From Chthonomonadaceae bacterium (GTDB lineage Bacteria; Armatimonadota; Chthonomonadetes; Chthonomonadales; Chthonomonadaceae): a DNA stretch of 64,000 bases. The position numbers and the translations under genes were made by a program. Location: positions 36,352 to 100,351 of the forward strand of contig DAIDKH010000003.1 of the NCBI GenBank assembly GCA_027450145.1, written 5' to 3'. Under the pieces are notes generated by a model. That model was not told the DNA's origin and made no database searches. It worked only from the letters and a program-made list of their open reading frames with translations. Positions 11,401 to 18,900 of the stretch are shown here, in pieces. The number at the start of each line of letters is the position of its first letter. Within the stretch, counting starts at the first letter, position 1.

Positions 11401-13825
11401 GACTAATGGAGTTACGCCCGGTAGCCTTAGTCAAATGGATCTCGTTAACCCATTGTTGGCCTTTACGTCATCAGCAGGCGGTCAACCCGGGCCTTATAAT
11501 ACATCGCCGGCACTGGCATATGTACCGGGTGCTGCGAACCAGTCTGCAAACCCAAGTCGAATTGTCTGCTTCTGGTCCTCCAGCAGAAACACTGCCGGTG
11601 GTGGCCAGGAAAATCTCAACGCTAGCCAGATCGCACTACCTTACGCGGTGTTCAGTTACACCGGCGCAAACGGGAATACCCAGTTTGTCCGGGGGGATGC
11701 TGTAACGGCTGGCGGCACTGCTGAAAACACACTCTGGTGGTCGACGCCACAGCAGCTGCTCACTCTTAATAGTGGACTAGCGAATACTTACTTCCCATCC
11801 ACCGGGGATGCCGCGATAGCGGGTACTCCGTCGATCGATACGTTGCGATTTGCCGACCCTGCAATCGCACAGACGGTAGATGTGAACGCAGCAGGTGCAG
11901 TTGCTACGCCCGGAAGTGATCCACTTGGCTACATTTTCTACCGGGGCCAGGTTGACAAGTCCATTGGCGGGCAGCAATCGATTGATCACCGGCTGCTTTA
12001 TCAGAGCCTGAATGGTGCAGTTCCACAGGGAACGCCTATTGCCTATCCGAATGATCCATCGCTCCCTGCGGCAACTCCGGAGCCTATTGCGATCAACTTT
12101 ACTCAGGCTGACGGCGCACGTGGCACTTCAGCTCAACAGATGGTCTATGTGTTCTACGGTACCGGTACCGCTGGCGCGGCTCACCTGTACTACAATGTGA
12201 ACGCGTATACAAACAACGGAGCGACGTTGAACTCGGGTGGCACTGCAATCACCGCGGATGGGTGGATAAGCAGTGGTGCAGCCGCTGATCCGCGTCTTGG
12301 CGCCCAGGTATTGCCCCTTCCCGCAGCGGTCACCGCGGCGACGCACCCAACTGTCATCTACAGGCAGGTGGTAACGCACAATCCGTTTGACCCTGCCAAT
12401 CCGCAGGATCTGCGCAGAATAGATTGCCTGGATGTCTACTTTAGCGGCAAGGTGCGAGGTAGAAGTGGCGTTCGGTTACTCATGGTGCGCTTTGGTATCT
12501 ACCGTGGAGAGAACTACGGTGCGGGAATGCCGGCCATGAAGATGGGGCAGCTGTTCGTAGTGCCTTTACCACCGGTGGTTTCCGAGCTCGCTGAACAACA
12601 TGGGGATGCAAACACCTGGGCAGGGCGTGATAGCGGCTGGTATACCGGCGTTCCATCACCGATTGTTGTTCAACTCGAGCATTTCGATAACACTACAGGA
12701 AATTACTCTGGGCTCATAAACCTTAATGCACCTGCAGGTTCCACAGTTGCAGCGCAGGGCCAATTTGATCCTGCGAGTGGCGATCTGTTCTACCAGGTAC
12801 TTTCTACCAACGCGGCCACAGGCGCCACCGTGAACAACGCCAGCGGTCAACCCCTGCTGCAGGGTGGGGCCATGGTGGTAAATCCGGGTGCTGGAACGGT
12901 TTCGTTCCCCAATATTGCACCGTCGCCAAATGACAGGTTGATGGTTTCGTACATCCCGGAAATCCGAGACCTTTCCGTGGCGCGTAACGATAGCAATATC
13001 ATTCCCGGTGGTGGCTATGGTGCGTACGGCGCAAATATCCCAGCCACACTACTTCCGCAGGTATGGAACAAAGTGGCGGGTGATGCCTTTGGCCCCGTGG
13101 CAACTCTGGATACAAGTGCCAATCCGCGCCAGCAATACACTGCTCCTGCAGTTGTGTTTAGCGCGAATGGCCAGTACCTGCCACCGTCTAACGGCATAAT
13201 GCCGGTTGATCGACTGTGGGTGGTCTACCGTAAAACCGATCTTGGAGGAGCGCAGGCCCAAGGTCTGTTTGTCAAATCCATGCGCCTTATGGTTCGCTTG
13301 CCGTATCCGGTGTGGTTGACCGCACCTGATGCCAATGGTAATCAGCAAATTCAGGCACTCACCGTTGCGGTAGACCCGTCGGATCCTAACCAGGCACCGC
13401 TCAATGGGCCATATGAAGTAGACTGGGCACGAGGAAGGATCTACTTCACCACTGCAGATGCTGGCCGGATCATTGACGTAAGCTACACCGGTGCAGTTGG
13501 AGGGGGTCCGGGCAATTCTGGAAAGCTTGTCTATCGAATTGCCTGGGGAGATGAGGTTAGCACCAATCCTGACTATGAGTATGCGTTAGTGAACGGCGAG
13601 CCTGTGATTCAGGATGGGACCGGAAACACGGTACGTGACCTAACCACCCCCGAAACAGCCGTACCGATGGCGTACAGGGTCAACGTTGGTCAGGTGGCTG
13701 CAATGGCGGATCCAATCGTCAACCGACTGTGGCTATTCTGGTCAGGAACAGCGTTCGGTTCTACGGACCTCTACCAGGAGGCCTATGCGCCCAACCTGTA
13801 TCCCATAACTCCAAGTCAACACTAG
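5456..13825 (+). CDS. Giant secreted protein (2789 aa) with PQQ-like beta-propeller repeats
   Basis: The start ATG at 5456 follows GAGGAAGAG in good position. Residues 1-29 form a signal peptide with a hydrophobic core and GARAQ cleavage region. Residues about 500-1090 hold repeated propeller-type blades, for example SLGHIYALDPLG, TLQGRLWAFDAGG, FGTSDGRVYAVLP, GGRVYEIPE, VQNDGTVDAIEAD and GGQLRAYSNG; these resemble PQQ/WD-like outer-surface propellers. A calcium-loop-like motif, DNFNGNGVVDPGD, lies near residue 550, and DPNGDGNG near 972. The C-terminal third is beta-rich and ends without an anchor or sorting signal that I can name. The gene is the last of its unit and is followed by a strong hairpin at 13848-13888. 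I see no enzyme motif. Which family it belongs to, and whether it assembles with the 1642-residue neighbour, is not known. Confidence 0.85.
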   Translation: MRQSALFAIKNAAICVLLLVIAGAGARAQYAYTGDDWTLDRGSATVDTLNNGLALRQGYNAFTDSANNPLHAVRRWVWPATADIAAQTGSVGGNYSLTTDNYNPNDLPANKVVESNGQQATDAIAVWNGNIFGIPVPANRVPYGGFSYITDPTNANSFDYGVAVPVLQNIEDGNGNAVSSTTLEALPYVSSDIYSNVQKALIADDNNTAEWSMGTPTLPTLAANQYVKVQYEVQVWSPGDGTVTQVNGANVVHPNIQHAFVRVSWNNTVAGGTLNYGTGVAGTGGINDPEYSRIFMLNLSGGPGWRTVGAYASGNQTAAVQPALFPYLSSAPASQVVVSLYRLTPDNPNDTTIYTNPPLVTADAVRFVPVSVQLYTNGVTPVPDTTNMGPISAIGRILAPVVSSKNIATGNGVDAGDPMAGQDLWYAAREETIPTTTTTIVDPTQTNLTANNDPFASQTAPVFYCLTNVDEAVTAGTTITNVPSIDRVRWRYVATPDEGTGTCIASPLLANVRCRDGVVRPMVYFVTTNASGSLGHIYALDPLGNNPFDNFNGNGVVDPGDLSTRTTNAYWVYPSVRWITNSSGGITTTVNGTNAPPNAPAGWDDPNYTVPLNLGGYSRTGYPAAAYGADQAIPYYDGDIVTNTAANAATTPFVTRTDTQITLGGMAWAPLIVNDPSNPTGAQELIVGSQAVTSSNTLQGRLWAFDAGGRGDFGTISVTEVDNNVTPITTTTATVPTPGTTQRLWTWPHFGADAFHRVNADTAGGYTQTFNILDETPLGLISGSPTFDPNYPGTEQPVMFGTSDGRVYAVLPYHDSFQSINANNQAVYDNSIREYWTYPNISVAGLGAGISSLATFVSSKTSARYLVFTSDLPDGSGGRVYEIPEATVTGALGSQTPAGATLTWVYPPATNPPAADPNNPNATAPLAPGFGPSAPVVVNSGTVNLLSANLIPYDMVYAVQNDGTVDAIEADPNGDGNGTTPLLYSTSPAFTNTTTCTPTATQIIAQQGMLNNTPLSTVANNSFPAVVFADDGGAISAIGMNAIDDGTGTGTTLLPALWQYSDSGTTRIATASLSNGYIVEGDEGGQLRAYSNGLGNGTQETVPPSEALGNSTDATIDLRLLDYYAQPDWKNFMQPLGTAGAETPAVSTTGAYLGAKPIGSTQLPRNGVPADWGDTLYLAAWGVYHAQPEGTQAGTGKIEQGLTAPRITVTFRVLQPGSARSVLITVPAELTSTANNGWPADTAALGTNFSIAGWDNTLQAVQLLTGPTQNVFPWVATYSLVIKPDAQNPFTPGLAGVRVAAQAHIQQTILIQQQGSPNVTEDARRDSVILRAGQHDYVGFANTDGNGNWFAGTPNNRALRGRARPVFITNPLALTTAGPNPANTAVGINNIADNTGTPETMGWAGSVQTAVTSLPDLFGNGASIGFPGSIAYKALLAPLDLVPDGQSVTYQGLNNAGARVPALYAMDRSAYYEVTGNALHYQVNVPQFNWYGGANAVMNPLPWEAMPGDGVDSADYPAIPSTAVKVTDPTGTNVVASNGVLTPPTQPAGDSNVADRILSPVPLTLQLNVPKYQPANVNAGIATFNGVSIGGSYTDIAGQVLGSAGSPVYGPMLTYGNGGLSPNINAASFPALGYVGQNFQVNVVLPGQISNLPPNGFRRAAPSRDFTSTVCVAPDFKMKIGQSAIDLGSEPAGAGYSSANGAAYSLPFEPTGVGAYTNSISPWDGTATNQIGKFFQPFTLQSDSNVNLVDLRIAKLFGLPGAAINGDSLATSPYQTGANGVAVSARMQSDTVDQTLSPWLLATPFGLSGSNASGPGLGNIGVVSSFDHASLSDSQTSAVSLYPIPGAAWPGGQEPYPTLHKPLPGDPSGTIATVPDVPHNYSGVQLPSPEVGIAIPYGTPVGTYTGRLIAYEDELPVQWQAWLSTLRGSTNGLPVNNDGILNTSSISAVQGLTDPTGTVAAGILEPISNAVPIQIKVIENRLTNGVTPGSLSQMDLVNPLLAFTSSAGGQPGPYNTSPALAYVPGAANQSANPSRIVCFWSSSRNTAGGGQENLNASQIALPYAVFSYTGANGNTQFVRGDAVTAGGTAENTLWWSTPQQLLTLNSGLANTYFPSTGDAAIAGTPSIDTLRFADPAIAQTVDVNAAGAVATPGSDPLGYIFYRGQVDKSIGGQQSIDHRLLYQSLNGAVPQGTPIAYPNDPSLPAATPEPIAINFTQADGARGTSAQQMVYVFYGTGTAGAAHLYYNVNAYTNNGATLNSGGTAITADGWISSGAAADPRLGAQVLPLPAAVTAATHPTVIYRQVVTHNPFDPANPQDLRRIDCLDVYFSGKVRGRSGVRLLMVRFGIYRGENYGAGMPAMKMGQLFVVPLPPVVSELAEQHGDANTWAGRDSGWYTGVPSPIVVQLEHFDNTTGNYSGLINLNAPAGSTVAAQGQFDPASGDLFYQVLSTNAATGATVNNASGQPLLQGGAMVVNPGAGTVSFPNIAPSPNDRLMVSYIPEIRDLSVARNDSNIIPGGGYGAYGANIPATLLPQVWNKVAGDAFGPVATLDTSANPRQQYTAPAVVFSANGQYLPPSNGIMPVDRLWVVYRKTDLGGAQAQGLFVKSMRLMVRLPYPVWLTAPDANGNQQIQALTVAVDPSDPNQAPLNGPYEVDWARGRIYFTTADAGRIIDVSYTGAVGGGPGNSGKLVYRIAWGDEVSTNPDYEYALVNGEPVIQDGTGNTVRDLTTPETAVPMAYRVNVGQVAAMADPIVNRLWLFWSGTAFGSTDLYQEAYAPNLYPITPSQH

Positions 13826-13847
13826 GCAAATTAACAGTTCCGGAACG

Positions 13848-13894
13848 GTTATAGCCATCGTCAGGGTAACCTGAACGATGGCTATAACTATTTT
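13848..13894 (+). terminator. Hairpin terminator after the giant-protein genes
   Basis: Left arm 13848-13865 (GTTATAGCCATCG + TCAGG) pairs with right arm 13870-13888 (CCTG...CGATGGCTATAAC) around a GTAA loop, with one bulged T. TATTTTC follows. The stem has 17 pairs; the T-run is short, so efficiency is uncertain, but position and stem strength fit transcription termination. Confidence 0.75.
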
Positions 13895-14104
13895 CAAGGG
13901 GTCATTTTTAGATCGATTGGTATTTCCGCGGCGGTGTTAGCCGAAGGTCACCACGTCGTAGCTTTTGGTGCGCGGCACGCGAATCTGCAACCGATAAACC
14001 GGCCCCACAACGTTCAAATTCAAGCATCGTGCGCCAGGATCCCAGCGTGTTTACGCGTCCAGCCCCATTGATCGAATTAATTCCCTTATACGGTAACAAA
14101 GCCC

Positions 14105-14133
14105 TTGCAGAATTACTATGTAGTCGCTATAAT
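14105..14133 (+). promoter_or_regulatory. Sigma-70-type promoter for the membrane protein-A2M-VanW operon
   Basis: TTGCAG at 14105-14110 and TATAAT at 14128-14133 are separated by exactly 17 bases. The -10 is a perfect match and the -35 matches 4 of 6 positions. It lies downstream of the terminator of the previous unit and about 135 bases upstream of the first operon gene. Confidence 0.7.
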
Positions 14134-14268
14134 TCCACTATAGTTATTTATATTTTCGGGGTTGTGATTTCGCGAGTGCAAATACGGTAGATCCCCGCGG
14201 CTCGTGTGTGTGATGTGCCTGCAATGTGCTTGGATAATTCGGTAATCTCCTGGAGGAGGTGCCTGGGC

Positions 14269-15942
14269 ATGGAGAAGTCACTGTTCTTGTGGGCGTTGTT
14301 ATTGGTCGCACTTGGTGGACTGTTCAGCCTGTCCAGCATGATTGTCCACCGCAAGGGGCGCGACAATAATGACCGGCTAAGTTCAGGCGCTTGGTGCATG
14401 TTGGCCGCGATACTAGCTGCCGGTTCGGTGGTGACATACCCCCTGCACCATCTCTATTCACACGGCCATGGTCCAGGCATTGGATTCGCTATTGGCGGTG
14501 TTGCGGCTCTCCTTGTCATCGTAGTAATCAGCAAGATCGGCGAACGCAATGATTTGGCACTCTCTCCTCTGCCTTCTTTTGCTGCAGCTGCGGTCCTTAC
14601 GGCTGCTATCATCCCGGAGATATGGTTTCGTCATAAGTTGTTGGATGTACAGTGTGGGGTGATGATGGGGTGGGTGGCAGAAGTATTCATGTGGATGGTT
14701 CTAACACCGCGCACCAACGAAACAAGGCGAGCTATCTCTGCTATGTTGGCAGCAACCGGCCTTCTTGTAACCGTTGCGTCGGGTATGTTGATTTCGGAAG
14801 CCAGGGCACAACTCGTGTTCGGGAGTGGAATTTCAGCAATTCATTGGAGCGCGCTCATCGCCTTGGGTGCCGCGCCTATACCGGCGATAATCGCAGTAGT
14901 GGCGCTGGCAGCACGTTATGCAGTGCGTCTGCCAGGGGCCTCAACGGCTGCACTGTTAACTTCGCGTTGGTTAACCACTGACGGGTCGAGAGGTGTAGCG
15001 ATACGCCTTGCAATCGGCACGGCGTCTGGTGTCGTAGGGCTGGTTGCTTTCCGTGCGTTGCAAGTCCGTGTGGCTTCTCATCCACCTCTGTTTGCCATCG
15101 CTGCTACAGGTGTAATTGCGGGCACTGTGATCTACTGGCTCGTAGCCACCGTATGCGTTGCACAGGCAAATACGGAGCAATCTGCTTATAGAAACATTTC
15201 TATCGGCATTTTGATTATCACCGCAACATGTATCTCTGCATACCAACGAAGTGCCGGGTTTGGCATGACTCTGGTGATGGTCGGCGCGTGGAATGTCGTC
15301 CTTATGCAGGTGTCGGCTGTAGATGGGGACGGAAATTGGGGGGGCAGTGCTTCCCTGGCTACGGCTGGGGTGCTGATGACCGGCACGGTTCTAGTAGTTT
15401 ACAGGCTTGTTGGCCTACGATTTTACGAGGATCTGCACTGGTTGTCGCATACAACCCATTATCAGCTGTTTGGGCTTGTGACGGGCCTATTCGGAGCGTT
15501 GTTTGCCAGTTCACTTATTGTGAAATCTGACGACGGCGAGAAGAGTTCATTGAGTCGCTCGGCGGTTTCGGGCCTCGCAGCAGCATTGGTGGGTCCGTTC
15601 CTTGCCGTGTCGGAGATCGTAATCTTCGGGCCAAAATGCTGTGAGGGCTTCGTGATGGGCTGCGTGCTGGCATGTGGTATTGCGATGGTAACCAAGTTTG
15701 GCCTTCAACAAAACGCACAAGGATCTGTTGTTGCTGCCTTGACGGTGCTCTCAGCGCTAACAGGTCCGATTGTCCTTTCAGAATGGTTGCACTCACTCCT
15801 CCCACTATCGCTACTCTCCAGGGCTGCTCGTGCGCACATGGTGCTTGAGGGTGCCGTCCTCATCTCCGTGCTCGTACTCGCCCAAGGGATTCGACTGGGC
15901 ACAAGAGGTCGTCGTAGCGATTCGAGGACTGAACAGCCATGA
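14269..15942 (+). CDS. Polytopic membrane protein of unknown function (557 aa)
   Basis: Start ATG 14269 is chosen because GGAGGAGG lies about 9 bases upstream and the protein then opens with MEKSLFLWALLLVALGG, a transmembrane segment; the frame continues upstream to 14206 but with no such support. The protein is hydrophobic throughout, with about 13-14 probable membrane helices and short loops, and ends in a basic cytoplasmic-type tail (TRGRRSDSR). I see no transporter signature that would name it. Its stop overlaps the next start (ATGA, 15939-15942), so it is translationally coupled to an alpha-2-macroglobulin gene. A role in anchoring, exporting or processing that protein is inference from context only. 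Confidence 0.8.
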   Translation: MEKSLFLWALLLVALGGLFSLSSMIVHRKGRDNNDRLSSGAWCMLAAILAAGSVVTYPLHHLYSHGHGPGIGFAIGGVAALLVIVVISKIGERNDLALSPLPSFAAAAVLTAAIIPEIWFRHKLLDVQCGVMMGWVAEVFMWMVLTPRTNETRRAISAMLAATGLLVTVASGMLISEARAQLVFGSGISAIHWSALIALGAAPIPAIIAVVALAARYAVRLPGASTAALLTSRWLTTDGSRGVAIRLAIGTASGVVGLVAFRALQVRVASHPPLFAIAATGVIAGTVIYWLVATVCVAQANTEQSAYRNISIGILIITATCISAYQRSAGFGMTLVMVGAWNVVLMQVSAVDGDGNWGGSASLATAGVLMTGTVLVVYRLVGLRFYEDLHWLSHTTHYQLFGLVTGLFGALFASSLIVKSDDGEKSSLSRSAVSGLAAALVGPFLAVSEIVIFGPKCCEGFVMGCVLACGIAMVTKFGLQQNAQGSVVAALTVLSALTGPIVLSEWLHSLLPLSLLSRAARAHMVLEGAVLISVLVLAQGIRLGTRGRRSDSRTEQP

Positions 15943-18900
15943 ACACCCAGAATTCCGGTCGATTGGCTGCCATAGTTGGAATCTGGCTGCTTGCTTGGTT
16001 CACCGGCAGAGTGTTAATGCAAGCACCAGCAATTGGGCGCGTATCTGGTGTGGTTTACCTGGCGGAAGCCCACACAAGATTTAAAGGAGCAACTGTCTAC
16101 TTACAAGTCCACGGCGGCAGTGAGCGGACGCGTTACGTTACCAGTCAGGATGGCGGTAGGTTCTCATTCTCAAATGTACCTGCAGGGGATTACAATATCT
16201 GGGCATCGTCTGCAGAGCACGATGTACGTTCGAGTCGTATCACTGTGCTGGATGGCGCCGATACACCGGTTACCTTGAGCCTGTCACGCAATTTACCGGC
16301 ATTCTCTTTGGCTGTTCATCAACAGAACTATACCACCTCTGAGCGGCCCATGTTCGCCGTAAAGGGCTACCAAAACTGGCGTTTACCTATGGGGCACGAT
16401 TGGTTTACACTCTCTGTCTACCATACACAAATGTCGAGAATGCTCTCCACGCAGGCATCTGCCCGGTCGTTTGCGGCGGTGGGGCGTTCCTATGACGCTG
16501 CACCCTATCTGCCAAAGGACGTTCTGCATTTTGCCTCCGGCATGTCGCCGAGGCTGCTGTTTAGGCGAACTGTACGTATTACTCGAACGGATACGGAAGG
16601 CTTCTACTACCAGAGGTACTGGTTTCCCAAACTTCCAACAGGGCTATACCTGCTAAACCTAAGGCACGGACATGACACGGCCTGCACATGGCTGCTTGTC
16701 ACCGACACCGCACTCATCACCAAGCGCGTACGGAGCCAGGTACTGGCATATGTAGTCAATATAGTATCTGGTACACCTGTTGCCCACAGCCTCGTTTCAT
16801 TTTACCGATATGGCAGGGCTGCAGCCCAGTCCACGACAAACTCCCATGGAATTGCTGTCCTTAGAGTACCGCCACCGCAGCGGGGACAGCAGTCTGGTTC
16901 TAGTTACGTTACCGCCTTAAATCACGGTGACGAGGCACTATGTTCAAGCTACTTTGGAGACGCAGGAAATCGCCAGAACTTTGTAGTGTTCAGTTATACA
17001 GACCGTCCGATTTACAGGCCCGGGCAGGACATTCAGTTCAAATGTATCGTAAGAAAGCGCTCTTACCCGGCTGGGACCGAGGCTCTTACGGCACTGAACA
17101 GCGCTAAGGGTAGTGCTACGAGTGCCCTTACGGTACCTTCTAACGAGACTGTTCACGTTGAATTGCGCGACCCATCCGGCGTAGCTGTGCTGCGGCGGAA
17201 TTATGTCACAAATAGCTTTGGTGCAATTCATGGGAGTGCTGAACTGTTGAATGAGGCGTCCACCGGCGTCTACACACTCTTCGTAACACCAGCAGGCGGC
17301 GGCTCCGCGCATACACACGACATTGTGGTATCTGCCTACCGCAAGCCGCAGATTAAGCTGACAGCCGTGGCAGCACAGGCTCAGGTAATTGCAGGAACAA
17401 GCGCGACCGTTCATGTCTCAGCCGCTTACTATTTCGGCGCCCCGGTCGCAGGGGCAAAAATCACCTACACGGTTTACAGCTCACCGGATTGGGAATCGGA
17501 CTTTCCATCTGATTACGACTATCAGTCTGGAGATGAAAGCATCTTTGTCGATTCGGCAGGGGACAACTATTACGGTTCTCAAATAACGACTGGAACAGCC
17601 GTGCTGGATGCGAACGGCAATGCAACGATTACGTTTCCTACCCTCGAACCGAATGTACCTGGCTCTGACCTTACGCAGAGCAAGCTGTTTACGTGTAGTG
17701 TTACCCTCGCGACAGGTTCACAGCAATCTACAGAAGAGGATGCGACTGTTCACGTGGTTCAGGGCAACTTCCATCTGTCTGTTGAACCAGCCGGATACCT
17801 GGGCCAACGCGGTCAACCTATGAATGTTGTTGTTACGGCGCAGGGTTATGACGGTGTTGCACGGGCAAACAAGCTAGTAACTCTCAGCCTCTACTATCAG
17901 TCTACTACCACCGAAACGTATAAACGCATCGCAGCGGGCGTTTTGCATGCCACTACGAATGAGGCGGGTAAGGCTCTGTTTACCGTGGTACCACCTAGAA
18001 ACGGCGACCTTATGTTAAAGGCCACAGCACAGGATGCCGCGGGCCGTACCATCATGGCGAGAAATGATTTGTGGGTGGAGTCCGCAGGGGACGATGGAAC
18101 CAACACGATTGGTAACAGTCTCACCGTATTTACCGATCGCCGACAATACAAACCTGGTCAGACTGCGCGGGTATTGATTTCAAGTCCCGGTAAAGGATAT
18201 TCAGCTCTCGTCACCCTTGAGGGCGGACGGATTTACCGCTCTCAGGTTGTTACACTATCTACGCAAAATACGGTGTTGCACATACCCATTCGAGCAGACT
18301 ACGGACCGAACCTTTTCATTGACGTATGCTATGTAAGTCACAAGGCATTTGCGTCAAGCGAAGCGTCACTGCGGGTTGCCAACCCCAAGAGTAAACTTCA
18401 TGTCACCGTGCAGCCAGTTTACGCCCCAGGGCAGACCGTTTTTCGCCCGGAGCAACCTGTTCGCTATCGCATTCATATTACGGATTGGCGTGGCGAACCG
18501 GTGCGCGCTGATTTCTGCCTGGGGGTAGTAAATGAGGCCATTTACGCGCTACGCGAGGATCATCCAGAGGCCATCTGGAATAAGTTCTATCCGCGGCGCT
18601 ACAACGCTGTGGATACAGAGTATTCCTTTGCGCCGCTGTATCTGGGAGATGCGGACAAGGCTGAGCCTAAGATTGTTACGCGCAAGAAATTTCCAGATAC
18701 GGCATTTTGGGCACCGGATATTACGACCGATAAGAATGGCAATGCCGATGTCACGTTCATACTGCCCGATAACCTTACACAATGGCGTGCGACGGCTATT
18801 GCACAAACGATGGATACCGAGGTGGGGTGGGGAACGTGTGATATACAGGTCACTAAGCCTCTCGTAATTGAACTGACGACGCCGCGTACCCTGGTACAGA

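Larger units (their letters stand above)
13826..14268. other. Intergenic region between the giant-protein unit and the A2M operon
   Basis: This 443-base stretch holds a terminator hairpin at 13848-13888 and a near-consensus promoter at 14105-14133. Between them (13895-14104) I see no convincing coding sequence or RNA. The bases after the promoter form a leader of roughly 130 bases before the ATG at 14269. Confidence 0.7.

Noticed and set aside
13400..13900. Sortase or type IX sorting signal at the end of the 2789-residue protein
   Set aside because: The C-terminus (YPITPSQH) lacks an LPxTG, hydrophobic anchor or recognisable sorting domain.
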